Of a DNA stretch of 64,000 nt, positions 1 through 7,229 are shown in pieces. The notes beneath the pieces were generated by a model. The model did not search any database and was not told the origin of the DNA. It worked only from the letters and a program-made list of their open reading frames with translations. Each line of letters starts with the position of its first letter. The first letter of the stretch is position 1. The DNA comes from Amycolatopsis mediterranei (GTDB taxonomy: Bacteria; Actinomycetota; Actinomycetes; Mycobacteriales; Pseudonocardiaceae), in contig NZ_CP100416.1 of the NCBI RefSeq assembly GCF_026017845.1, positions 3,566,948 to 3,630,947 on the forward strand, written 5' to 3'. The position numbers and the translations under genes are program-made.

Positions 1-1
1 G

Positions 2-292
2 AACTCGATCGTGATGGCGGACCTGGCGGCGGCCAACCGGGATCCGGCGTTCTTCGACCGGCCGGACGCGTTCGACCCGGCGCGGACCCCCAACCCGCAC
101 CTGACCTTCGGCCACGGCATCCACTTCTGCTTCGGCGCGCCGCTGGCGCGGCTGGAGGGCCGGATCGCGTTCGAGGTGCTGTTCGAGCGGTACCGGGACC
201 TGGCGGTCGCGACGGACGCTCCGGTGGTGTTCCAGAACCCGTCGGTGATCGTGAGCGTCAGGCATCTGCCGCTGGCCGTGGAGCGGGCCTGA
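2..292 (+). CDS. cytochrome P450, C-terminal fragment (5' cut by window edge)
   Basis: This is the last 96 codons of a cytochrome P450; the start lies before the window. The heme-binding loop FGHGIHFCFGAPLARLE is complete, with the axial Cys ligand inside HFCFG, followed by the L-helix and the terminal beta sheet. The phrase PHLTFGHGIHFCFGA is typical of bacterial CYP105/CYP107-like soluble enzymes that take electrons from a ferredoxin. The ETLR motif and I-helix are outside the window, so subfamily and substrate cannot be judged. A GC-rich hairpin follows the stop. Confidence 0.93.
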   Translation, partial: NSIVMADLAAANRDPAFFDRPDAFDPARTPNPHLTFGHGIHFCFGAPLARLEGRIAFEVLFERYRDLAVATDAPVVFQNPSVIVSVRHLPLAVERA

Positions 293-297
293 CCGGC

Positions 298-333
298 CGC
301 GGCGCACGCACGGGTTTCCGCGGGTGCGCCGCG
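298..333 (+). terminator. hairpin after P450 gene
   Basis: Inverted repeat with 10-bp perfect arms (298-307 and 324-333) and a 16-nt loop, starting six bases after the P450 stop. There is no long U-tract, as is usual for actinomycete terminators. Confidence 0.5.
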
Positions 334-443
334 CCTTTGTGGTGGCTGTTCGGCAGGTCGTGGACGTCGTGCTCTGCTCGGACGAACCGTGGATCACGAT
401 GTGGTGGTTCTGCGCCCCAGGGCGAGGAACGGGTCGGAAGGGG

Positions 444-1601
444 TCAACGCGTGGGGACGAACGCGGGCGCGAGCTTTCCGTCCACCCAGGCCGCGACCAC
501 GGCCAGCCCGGTGGCCGCGGCCGCGGCGAGCAAGAGGGCCCGGCCGCCCAGGCCGCTCGCCGCGCCCGCGAGCGCCGCTCCGGCCGCCGCCGAGGTCACC
601 TTCAGGCCCGCGCTCGTCACGAACACCTGGGCCTGCGCGTTCGCCGGGGCGTACGTGCCGCGGGCCGAGAGGGTGGCCGTGAAGGACATCGCGTTCAGCA
701 CGCCCAGTGCCGCGAACCCGGCGATCGCCACCGCGTAGGCCGGGGCGAACGCCGACATCGCCGTGGCCGCCGCCATGGCCGCGAACAGGCGGGTCGCCAG
801 CACCTCCGGCTCGCCGCGCAAGGGCCACGCCGTCACCATGGCCGAGCCCAAGAGACTTCCCGCGCCGTAGGAAACGGTCAGCGTCGCGCCCGCCGCGGCC
901 GTGCCGTGCAGTTCCGCGCCGAAGCGCACCGCGACGACCGGGAGCGCCCCCAGCTCGACGGCCGCCAGCACCGTCAGGAGCGTCACCCGGCGCAGTGGCC
1001 CCCGCCGCACCAGCACCGCCAGCCCGGCGCGCAGGCCCGCTGCCTCCCCAGGGTGCGCCCGGCCCGCCACCGGCAGCGTCACGACCAGCGCCCCCGCGGC
1101 CACCGCCGCGACGGCCAGCGCGAGCACCGCCTCGAGCGGACCGGCCAGCGCGGTGAGCGCCGCGGCCGTCGCCGGGCCGGCCGTGCCGCCGAGGCCGTAG
1201 GTCAGCGCGTCCCAGCCGCGGCCCCGGCGGCCCGGGCCGAGGTCGTCCAGCACGCTGCTCAGCCCGCCGGTCAGCAGCGGTCCGCAGGCGCCGGCGACCG
1301 CCACCGCGGCGAGTGCCGCGGCCGTGGGCAGCCTGCCGGCCGCGAGCGCGCCCGCGGTCAGCGCGACCCCGTACACCAGGTACGCGAGCGCCAGCAGCCG
1401 GCGCCGGTCGCGGGCGCGGTCCAAGCGGACGGCCAGCCACGGGCCCACCAGGTGCGGCGCGGTCAGCGCGGCGACCAGCAGCCCGCCGGTGGCCGCGGAC
1501 TGGTGCCGGTCCGCGGCGAGCAGGAGCAGCCCGACCGAGGCACCGCTGTCGGCGCCGCGGACCAGCACCGCGGCCGTCAGGTACCGCGCCAACCCGGACA
1601 T
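444..1601 (-). CDS. MFS-type transporter
   Basis: A 385-residue polytopic membrane protein with roughly 10-12 hydrophobic helices rich in Ala, Leu and Val and short Arg-rich loops (RLDRARDRR after the second helix), the layout of a small major facilitator superfamily exporter. Start is ATG at 1601 (MSGLARYL); the open frame continues further upstream only as the antisense of the neighbouring gene. It is transcribed divergently from a CGNR zinc-finger regulator across about 70 bp containing paired GTCACC/GGTGAC palindromes, so it is probably controlled by that regulator. The substrate is unknown; drug or metabolite efflux is the usual role for such pairs. Confidence 0.8.
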   Translation of the reverse strand: MSGLARYLTAAVLVRGADSGASVGLLLLAADRHQSAATGGLLVAALTAPHLVGPWLAVRLDRARDRRRLLALAYLVYGVALTAGALAAGRLPTAAALAAVAVAGACGPLLTGGLSSVLDDLGPGRRGRGWDALTYGLGGTAGPATAAALTALAGPLEAVLALAVAAVAAGALVVTLPVAGRAHPGEAAGLRAGLAVLVRRGPLRRVTLLTVLAAVELGALPVVAVRFGAELHGTAAAGATLTVSYGAGSLLGSAMVTAWPLRGEPEVLATRLFAAMAAATAMSAFAPAYAVAIAGFAALGVLNAMSFTATLSARGTYAPANAQAQVFVTSAGLKVTSAAAGAALAGAASGLGGRALLLAAAAATGLAVVAAWVDGKLAPAFVPTR

Positions 1602-1610
1602 CGCACCCCC

Positions 1611-1673
1611 GTCACCCCATTGTCTGGTGACGCCACCTTGGCAGGTGACCCCGTCACCGGTCAATATGGTGAC
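1611..1673. promoter_or_regulatory. duplicated operator in divergent promoter
   Basis: Two copies of the palindrome GTCACC-N9-GGTGAC occupy 1611-1631 and 1653-1673, exactly 42 bp apart (about four helical turns). A lone GGTGAC half-site lies between them at 1644-1649. The second copy abuts the proposed GTG start of the CGNR gene. This is the only regulatory sequence between the MFS and regulator genes, so autoregulation by the CGNR protein, or control by an unlinked repressor, is inferred. Confidence 0.6.
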
Positions 1674-2234
1674 GTGTTTACCTTCCTCAGCGGCCGCCCC
1701 TGCCTGGACCTCACGACTACGCTGCAGGTCCGGCACCGGGAGCACCCCCGCGAGCTGCTGACCGCGCCCGCCGACGTCACGCGCTGGCTGGCCGAAGCGC
1801 GGTACGGCGCCGGCATCACCGTCGACGACGCCGGGCTCCGCCGGACCGTCGCGCTCCGGGAAACCGTCCACCGGTTGTGCAGCCGGGCCGGGAGGGACGG
1901 CGATCGCGCGCAGCTGAACGCGTTCGCCGCGCCGCCGCCGCTGGTGCCGTACTGGACGGGCACGGCGGTCGAGTACCACGGCGACCTCGGCCAAGCCCTC
2001 TCGACGCTCGCCCGCGACGCCGTCGACCTGCTCGCCGGCTCGCACGCCGCCCGGATCCGCGAGTGCGCGCACCCGGACTGCAGCCGCCTGTTCCTGGACG
2101 CTTCGCACGCCGGCCGTCGCCGCTGGTGCGACATGACCGCGTGCGGCACCAAGGTCAAGTCCGCGGGGTACCGGCAGCGCCGTCGGGTGGTCGAGGTTCC
2201 GGATGCGCCTTCACTGGGTAGCCCACTGGTGTGA
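1674..2234 (+). CDS. CGNR zinc-finger transcriptional regulator (ABATE family)
   Basis: About 186 residues. The N-terminus (FTFLSGRPCLDLTTTL) matches the start of the ABATE domain, and the C-terminus (RIRECAHPDCSRLFLD through RRRWCDMTACGTKVKSAGYR) is a CGNR zinc finger with four Cys ligands. The namesake CGNR is CGTK here. The family is associated with stress-induced regulation in actinomycetes. I chose GTG at 1674 because homology begins there; TTG codons at 1638 and 1620 are in frame alternatives. The gene is divergent from the MFS transporter over the double palindrome. A GGGTAG element near its 3' end may serve the next gene. Confidence 0.8.
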   Translation: MFTFLSGRPCLDLTTTLQVRHREHPRELLTAPADVTRWLAEARYGAGITVDDAGLRRTVALRETVHRLCSRAGRDGDRAQLNAFAAPPPLVPYWTGTAVEYHGDLGQALSTLARDAVDLLAGSHAARIRECAHPDCSRLFLDASHAGRRRWCDMTACGTKVKSAGYRQRRRVVEVPDAPSLGSPLV

Positions 2235-2277
2235 GCTGAGCAGGTGATGCCTGCTGCGACGAGTGAGAGGTGATCAC

Positions 2278-3087
2278 ATGAGCCAGGGCGACGCCCCGGT
2301 CGGGCGATCGGTGAAGACGGCGGCGGCCGGCGTACGGGATCTCGCCGCGGAGGCCGCGCGGGTGGGGGCGGCCGCGGCCGCGCGGGCGGTCGAAATCACC
2401 GATCGGAAGCTGGCCGAAGGCAAGGACGAACTCGCGAAGGTCGGCCGCGCCGCGACCAAGGACCTCGACAAGAGCACCCGATCGTCGCGCCGTGACGTGC
2501 TGACGAACTCCGGCGTGGCCCGCGACGAGGTCCTGGCCCGCGCGGCGAAGCTGCGCGACCCGGGCCGCAAGGCGGCCCAGGCGGTGGCGACGGTGGTGAG
2601 CTCGGCGGGCGAGTCCGGCCGGAAGCGCCGCAAGGCCGTGGCCACGGCGAAGCGCGACTTGGCGGTGGCGCTCCAGGAGGCCAAGAGCGTGGCCCGCGGC
2701 GAGCGCACGAAGCGCGCCCGCTGGCCGTGGCTGGTGGCGATGGGCGCGGTGGCGGCGGCGATCGTGGCGGTGGTCCAGATCCGGCGGCCGAACCCGCTGG
2801 CCGAGAACACGCCGGCCCAGCAGGGCGAGAAGCCGGCGGGGACCCCGGCGACCGCGCCGACTCCGCCGGCCGCGACCACCCAGCCGGCTGCAGCGGCGAC
2901 GGCGGACAAGCCGGAGGCTGCAGCCAAGCCGACACAGCCGCCGACCCCGGCCTCGCAGCCGGCGGCCAAGCCGGCGGCGACGCCGACCCCGGCGTCGGCT
3001 GAGAAGCCCGCGCAGCAGGCGGCCAAGGCCGCCGACGGCGCGAACGGCCGCGCGCCCGCGGGCCGCGGCCAGAACAAGGCCCACTAG
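2278..3087 (+). CDS. single-pass membrane protein, helical N-terminus and Ala/Pro-rich tail
   Basis: A 269-residue protein of unknown function. Residues 1-140 are charged amphipathic helix of apolipoprotein or phasin character (repeated KTAAAGVRDLAAEAAR-like segments). One membrane helix (WPWLVAMGAVAAAIVAVV) follows at about 145-163, then a roughly 100-residue low-complexity tail of Pro, Ala and Thr. Such proteins are common near actinomycete stress genes. Start is ATG 2278, preceded by GAGAGG. Upstream, GTTC-N16-GGGTAG (2196-2221) weakly resembles a sigma-B-type promoter. Confidence 0.75.
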   Translation: MSQGDAPVGRSVKTAAAGVRDLAAEAARVGAAAAARAVEITDRKLAEGKDELAKVGRAATKDLDKSTRSSRRDVLTNSGVARDEVLARAAKLRDPGRKAAQAVATVVSSAGESGRKRRKAVATAKRDLAVALQEAKSVARGERTKRARWPWLVAMGAVAAAIVAVVQIRRPNPLAENTPAQQGEKPAGTPATAPTPPAATTQPAAAATADKPEAAAKPTQPPTPASQPAAKPAATPTPASAEKPAQQAAKAADGANGRAPAGRGQNKAH

Positions 3088-3095
3088 GCCACGCA

Positions 3096-3136
3096 CCGGT
3101 GCCCGCGCCCGAGGTGATCACGGGCGCGGGCACCGG
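3096..3136 (+). terminator. strong hairpin terminator
   Basis: Perfect 16-bp inverted repeat (3096-3111 and 3121-3136) with a 9-nt loop, beginning eight bases after the stop of the preceding membrane protein gene. Confidence 0.7.
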
Positions 3137-3282
3137 CACGCCCGGACAAGGCGGGCGAACGGCCGCTTGCGGGTTGAGGCAGAGTGAGGCCCACCAAGTC
3201 GGAGTGCTCGTTGCGCGCGAACCTGCCAGGGCCCCATGGCCGCGAGTCAGCACAAGCCCAGCCGCCGTTTCCCGCCCCTTCT

Positions 3283-3297
3283 GAAAACGCTTACAAT
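3283..3297 (+). promoter_or_regulatory. possible promoter with LacI-like operator
   Basis: GAAAACGCTTAC (3283-3294) resembles the LacI/GalR-family core GAAAGCGCTTTC, and TACAAT (3292-3297) could be a -10 element about 30 bp before the isomerase start. The overlap suggests repression, but no LacI gene is nearby. Confidence 0.35.
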
Positions 3298-3325
3298 TGC
3301 CCCAGCCGAGCGGGGGAGGTCATCG

Positions 3326-4102
3326 ATGGGGTGGCAGTTCGCGGTGAGCACGCTGGGTATGCCCGGCCTCCCGGTCCGCGAAGCCGCCCGCATCGCGCGC
3401 GCCCACGGCTGCGCCGGTCTCGAACTGCGCGTGCACCCCGATGAAGAAGTCCACCTGGGACTCTCCGGTGCCGCCACCGATGCCGTCCGGTCGCTCCTCG
3501 ACGGCGAGGGCCTGGCCCTCTCGTGCCTCGCCGGGTACGCCAAAGTCGCCGCTCCCGGCGCTGACCGGCCCGTTGTCGACGAACTCCGGGCTCTGATCGC
3601 CCTCGCGCACCGCATCGGTGCACCCGCGATCCGCGTCTTCCCCGGCGGGGACGGGAACGCCCGGCCCCGCATCGCCGCCGTCCTCGAGGACCTGCGGGAT
3701 GCCGGGGTGCGGTTGCTCGTCGAGACGCACGATTCGCACCCCACCGGGGCCGCCGCCCGGAGCCTCGTCGCCGGGTTCGGGGCACCGGAGCTGGCCGCCG
3801 TGCTGTGGGACGCCGTCCACCCGTGGCGCGCCGGTGAGGAACCGGCCGTCACCAAGGAGGTGCTCGGCCCCTACCTCGGCTACTTCCAGGTCAAGGACGT
3901 GGCGAGCCGTCAGTCGCCGACGCCCGTACCGCCGGGGGAGGGCGCCGTTCCGCTCGGCGAGTGCGGTGAGCTGCTGCGCTCGTGGTCCGGCTGGGTGTCA
4001 CTCGAATGGGAAAAGGCCTGGTACCCCGACCTCGCGCCGGTCGACGTCCCGCTGCGGGCCGCCGCGGCCTGGTACGCCCGGTACCTCACGCCACCCGGAT
4101 GA
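3326..4102 (+). CDS. sugar phosphate isomerase/epimerase-like TIM barrel protein
   Basis: A 258-residue protein of the xylose isomerase-like TIM-barrel (AP_endonuc_2) superfamily. The pattern includes FAVSTLGMPG at the N-terminus, GLELRVH on an early strand, LLVETHDSHP (Glu and His, typical divalent-metal ligands) in the middle, VLWDAVHPW, and YFQVKDV near the C-terminus, with a final Glu in SLEWEKAW. The family isomerises or epimerises sugars, inosose or similar ketoses. ATG 3326 has a strong GGGGAGGT site. The 3' end overlaps the convergent oxidoreductase gene by 17 bp. The substrate cannot be deduced. Confidence 0.85.
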   Translation: MGWQFAVSTLGMPGLPVREAARIARAHGCAGLELRVHPDEEVHLGLSGAATDAVRSLLDGEGLALSCLAGYAKVAAPGADRPVVDELRALIALAHRIGAPAIRVFPGGDGNARPRIAAVLEDLRDAGVRLLVETHDSHPTGAAARSLVAGFGAPELAAVLWDAVHPWRAGEEPAVTKEVLGPYLGYFQVKDVASRQSPTPVPPGEGAVPLGECGELLRSWSGWVSLEWEKAWYPDLAPVDVPLRAAAAWYARYLTPPG

Positions 4103-4958
4103 CCGTCCGGCCCCGCGCGCCGAACGCCGCCGGGGCTTCGGCGAGCGGGCGCACCGTGTCGATCCGCGGGCGGAGACGTCCGTCGCGGACCCGCTGGGCC
4201 AGGTCCGCGAGGCGGGCCCGGTCCGGCTCCACGACGAAGAAGATCCCGGGCCGGACGCGGGGCGGCTCGGCGATCGTGACGAGCGTGCCGCCGTCGCGCA
4301 CCAGCTCGGCGGAGCGGTCGAGGACCTCGCCGCCGAGGACGTCGAGCACGAGGTCCACCGGGCCGATGTCCGGAGAGAGCGGGTCGAAGAACGCTTCCGC
4401 GCCGCGCCCGAGCACGGTGTCCCGGTCGGCGGCCCGGCCGGTGCCGAGCACGCGGGCGCCCGCCTCGCGCGCCAGCTGCACCGCGAGCGACCCGACGCTG
4501 CCGGCCGCGCCGTGGACGAGGACGGTCCGGCCCGCGGTGAGGCGGCCGTGGTCGAACAGCGCCTGCCACGCCGTCAGCCCGGAAATCGGCAGGGCCGCGG
4601 CGGTGACGTGGTCGACGTCGGCCGGCAGCGGCGCGAGGTTGCGCGCTTCCACGGCCGCGTACTCGGCCAGCGAGCCGTTCCGGGCCCAGTCGGCCATGCC
4701 GAAGACCCGCTGGCCGACGGTCAGCCCGGTGGTCCCGTAGCCGAGCTCCGCGACGACGCCCGACAGCTCGTGGCCCGGCACGCTCGGCGTCCGGTCCCGG
4801 CCGGCGCGGTCGGTCCAGGTGGCCGGCCAGGTCAGCTCGCCGGGGGTGAACCCGGCCGCGTGCACCCGCACGATGACGTCGTTCTCGGCGGCGTGGGGGT
4901 ACGGCAGTTCGGTCAGGGCCGGTTCGGCGGCCCGGCCGGCGACGGTGATGGCGTGCAC
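4086..4958 (-). CDS. zinc-independent MDR oxidoreductase (quinone oxidoreductase-like)
   Basis: A 290-residue medium-chain dehydrogenase/reductase. The GroES-like N-terminal domain includes VPGHELSGVV, and the nucleotide-binding motif is VLVHGAAGSVGSLAVQLA. The catalytic and structural zinc Cys clusters of alcohol dehydrogenases are absent, pointing to an NADPH-dependent quinone or enone reductase. GTG start at 4958, preceded by GAGGAGAATT. The HD-domain gene ends one base upstream, so the pair is an operon and likely translationally linked. The substrate is unknown. Confidence 0.85.
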   Translation of the reverse strand: MHAITVAGRAAEPALTELPYPHAAENDVIVRVHAAGFTPGELTWPATWTDRAGRDRTPSVPGHELSGVVAELGYGTTGLTVGQRVFGMADWARNGSLAEYAAVEARNLAPLPADVDHVTAAALPISGLTAWQALFDHGRLTAGRTVLVHGAAGSVGSLAVQLAREAGARVLGTGRAADRDTVLGRGAEAFFDPLSPDIGPVDLVLDVLGGEVLDRSAELVRDGGTLVTIAEPPRVRPGIFFVVEPDRARLADLAQRVRDGRLRPRIDTVRPLAEAPAAFGARGRTVIRVA

Positions 4959-4959
4959 G

Positions 4960-5550
4960 TCAATTCTCCTCGAGCGGGTTGCGGGCCATGCGGGTGGCGA
5001 GGTCGTTGCGCATCGCGGCCGCGGCGGAGCTCTCCGGCTTGCGGGCCGCCTGGTCGCCGAAGCAGCGGAGGAACTCCTCCACCAGATCCAGCCGCGGGTA
5101 GCGCTCGAGGACCTCCCTGCGCAGGTCCGGGGGCAGGTCCGCGACGTCGCGCCCGGCGATGTCGGCCGCGGCGGCCCTCGACAGCAGGAACCCCTCGGGG
5201 TCCTCGGCCGGGTCGACCTCCGCCGCCATGTGCCGGACGATCACCTCCGCCAGCCGCGCGCGCCGCTCGGGCGGCCAGCCGGCGCCGGCGGCGAACACCC
5301 AAGCCACGTGGCCGCCGGCCACCTCGAACGGCTTGGCGTGACTGTCGAACTCCGGCGCGAGCCCGATGTCGTGCAGCATGGCCGCGACGAACAGCAGCTC
5401 GGGGTCGAAGCCGACGTGGTGGACGCCGCCGAGCGCGGCCGCCCAGGCGTACACCCGCATCGAATGGTTGAGCAGGGACGGCGCCGAGTAGGCCGACGCG
5501 ACCTCGGTGGCGTGCTCGCAGGCGGGGCCACCCGGCAAGGTGAGTTCCAT
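4960..5550 (-). CDS. HD-domain phosphohydrolase-like protein
   Basis: A 196-residue HD-superfamily protein: His in SLLNHSMRVYAWAAAL, the HD pair in FVAAMLHDIGLAPEF, further His in GGHVAWVF and VIVRHMAAEVDP. The arrangement resembles the cyanamide hydratase-like or inducible HD subgroup rather than dGTPase or RelA enzymes. It is first in a two-gene operon with an MDR oxidoreductase. The promoter region is unusually AT-rich and carries a TTACAT...ATGTAA dyad. The biological substrate is not known. Confidence 0.82.
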   Translation of the reverse strand: MELTLPGGPACEHATEVASAYSAPSLLNHSMRVYAWAAALGGVHHVGFDPELLFVAAMLHDIGLAPEFDSHAKPFEVAGGHVAWVFAAGAGWPPERRARLAEVIVRHMAAEVDPAEDPEGFLLSRAAAADIAGRDVADLPPDLRREVLERYPRLDLVEEFLRCFGDQAARKPESSAAAAMRNDLATRMARNPLEEN

Positions 5551-5562
5551 AGCCCGAGCTTA

Positions 5563-5600
5563 CGCCTTACATTACGAGCAATGTATGTAACGTAACTTAC
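5563..5600 (-). promoter_or_regulatory. AT-rich operator/promoter of HD gene
   Basis: A roughly 35-bp AT-rich island in otherwise GC-rich DNA, directly upstream of the HD gene. It contains the near-perfect dyad TTACATTAC-N7-GTATGTAA and repeated TTACG units (CTTACGCC occurs at both ends). On the reverse strand TAATGT could act as a -10. A dedicated repressor or activator is inferred; none is adjacent. Confidence 0.5.
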
Positions 5601-5607
5601 GCCGAAG

Positions 5608-5641
5608 GGGCCGGGCCGCGGTGGGATCCGCGGCCCGGCCC
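5608..5641 (-). terminator. hairpin terminator after LPMO gene
   Basis: Perfect 14-bp arms (5608-5621 and 5628-5641) with a 6-nt loop, ten bases beyond the LPMO stop on the reverse strand. Confidence 0.65.
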
Positions 5642-5651
5642 GGGAACCCGG

Positions 5652-6311
5652 TCAGCGGCCGGAGAGGTTCACGTCACTGCAGAAGTAGTACGACTGGTCG
5701 AGGTGGCTCGCCTGCCAGATGGTGTAGACGACGTGCCGCCCCGTCCGGGTGCCCGCGTTCACCGCGACCTGGTACTGCCCGGCGGGCGCGTAGCGGCCCG
5801 TCTGGGCGACCAGTTCCAGGTTGCCCCAGCCCAGTGGCTGGGTGGCGGGGTCGAAGCCCTGCTTGGTGATGTACACCAGCAGGTAATCGGCGCCGTGGTG
5901 GGCCTGGTCGGTGACGGTGAGGGTGAACCGGTTGTCCTTGTTCGCCATCTGCCACGCGCCGACCGTGTCGAGGGCGTTGTACCGGGGCGCCTGCGTGCGG
6001 CCGCCGCTGCACAGCGTCCCGTCGGGGATCGCGCCCTGGTGGTTGCCCTTGACGCCTTCGCGGTAGAGCCCGTTCCAGTTCCACATCGCGTTCGGGTCGG
6101 CCTGCCAGGCCTGCCAGCACATCGGGTCCTTCGTCGCCATGGCCGGGTTCTGGAAGTCGCTGCCCCAGCGGTTCCAGCAGCCGTAGTTGCGCGACGGCGG
6201 GTCGGTGGCCGAGCCGTGCGCGTCGGCGACGCCGGTGAGCACGCCGCCCAGCAGCACGGCGGTCACGGCCGTCACCAGCAGGGAAAGCAAGGTCTTGCGT
6301 CGGGGAACCAC
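5652..6311 (-). CDS. secreted AA10 lytic polysaccharide monooxygenase
   Basis: A 219-residue protein with an N-terminal signal peptide (RRK, then a 20-residue hydrophobic core) cleaved after ADA. This leaves His32 as mature residue 1, the N-terminal half of the copper histidine brace; the second copper His lies in DQAHHGADY. The phrases SRNYGCWNRWG, DPMCWQAWQ, DPNAMWNWNGLYR and TKQGFDPATQPL are those of the Thermobifida E7 (TfLPMO10A) and Streptomyces ScLPMO10B group, which oxidise cellulose at C1/C4 and often chitin. There is no appended binding module. GTG start, with GGAGGA six bases before. A CebR-type palindrome lies about 30 bp upstream, consistent with cellulose or cellobiose induction. 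Confidence 0.93.
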   Translation of the reverse strand: MVPRRKTLLSLLVTAVTAVLLGGVLTGVADAHGSATDPPSRNYGCWNRWGSDFQNPAMATKDPMCWQAWQADPNAMWNWNGLYREGVKGNHQGAIPDGTLCSGGRTQAPRYNALDTVGAWQMANKDNRFTLTVTDQAHHGADYLLVYITKQGFDPATQPLGWGNLELVAQTGRYAPAGQYQVAVNAGTRTGRHVVYTIWQASHLDQSYYFCSDVNLSGR

Positions 6312-6339
6312 GCTGTCCTCCTTCGTCGGGGCCGGATTC

Positions 6340-6353
6340 GGGGAGCGCTCCCA
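6340..6353 (-). promoter_or_regulatory. CebR-type operator upstream of LPMO
   Basis: The 12-bp perfect palindrome GGGAGCGCTCCC (6341-6352) matches the Streptomyces CebR consensus TGGGAGCGCTCCCA at 13 of 14 positions. CebR is a LacI-family repressor released by cello-oligosaccharides. No cebR gene is in this window. Confidence 0.72.
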
Positions 6354-6718
6354 GGTCGTGCCGGACGACCATACGCGGCCGTGCGCGCCCCCGGCCACCA
6401 CGCGATCTCCGCCGAAGTCCTGCGGAGCAACGGTTTCCGGCACGCTGCCGGACTGAACGGGCACTGAACGGCGGAAAGCCGCGAGCTCTCGGCCGCCCGA
6501 TCGGTCCCGGCCCGGGAACGCCGCGTGAAGGCGGGGCCGGCCGGCTGCTCCGCGCGGGTGCATCCGGAAAAATTCTCACCGGAGGGCGAGCCGGGGGTGG
6601 CCCGCGGCCGGCGAGTCCTCAAAGGACTTGAAGCGATCTCCGTCCGGTGCTACAAAAACAAGGGGAGAGCAGGACATGACCTGGTGACATCGCGAGACGA
6701 TCCGGGGAGTGAACGACG
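6354..6718. other. intergenic region between LPMO and a small ORF
   Basis: No convincing gene here. The left part is the LPMO promoter region. Near the right end a CTTGAA...TACAAA pair (around 6627-6656) could be a promoter for the small gene at 6719. I see no repeat or RNA signature. Confidence 0.4.
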
Positions 6719-7003
6719 ATGCCGGACCGGAGCACGCGTGCGGGCGACGGGTTCGCCGAGCTGGTGCTGGCCGAACCCGAGTGGGTCCGAGCGGAGTTCG
6801 ACGCGATCGTGGCCGCGAACTTCGGGCCGCCCCCACCACCGGTTCCCGCTGCCCGCCGCCGTCCGGGGGTGCCCCGACCGGTCGCGGGCCGGCCGCGCCG
6901 GCGCCCGGGTGCCCGGCTGCTCGCCGGGAAGTGCCCGCGGCGGGAGCGCGCTCCTCCGCGGCTGCGGACGCGAAGCGAACCGAGATCGAGGAAAGGGGAG
7001 TGA
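6719..7003 (+). CDS. small conserved-looking hypothetical protein
   Basis: A 94-residue ORF starting ATG after GGGGAGTGAACG. The N-terminal half, FAELVLAEPEWVRAEFDAIV, is a well-formed amphipathic helix of a type I have seen in short actinomycete proteins. The remainder is Pro/Arg-rich and probably disordered. It faces no gene on the opposite strand and has high GC at third positions. No function is assigned. Confidence 0.5.
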   Translation: MPDRSTRAGDGFAELVLAEPEWVRAEFDAIVAANFGPPPPPVPAARRRPGVPRPVAGRPRRRPGARLLAGKCPRRERAPPRLRTRSEPRSRKGE

Positions 7004-7190
7004 TGCCGTGACGGCGCCCGGGTTTCCTTCGGCGCCGGCGTGCGCTGCCTGCCCCGACAGCGGCCGGTAGGACCTCTGCAGGCCCGGCCACCGCGCCTCC
7101 AGGCGCATCCCCGCGGCAGCCACGCCGGCGTGCCGGGAGCCGTCGAGTTCGCGCAGGACAACGGTTTCGACACGCTGGTTCCTCCGCAGG

Positions 7191-7217
7191 TCCCGGTGCC
7201 GGCCGCCGGCACCGGGA
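7191..7217 (-). terminator. hairpin terminator after MBL-fold gene
   Basis: Perfect 13-bp arms (7191-7203 and 7205-7217) around a single central base, 13 bp beyond the stop of the reverse-strand hydrolase. Confidence 0.6.
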
Positions 7218-7229
7218 CCGCTCCGCGAG

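Noticed and set aside
324..1673. Long upstream extension of the CGNR reading frame
   Set aside because: Covers the opposite-strand MFS gene and encodes Arg/Gly-rich shadow sequence; the ABATE domain begins at about 1674.
7008..7070. 20-codon ORF with good ribosome site (MTAPGFPSAPACAACPDSGR)
   Set aside because: Too short to support without conservation; kept only as a note.
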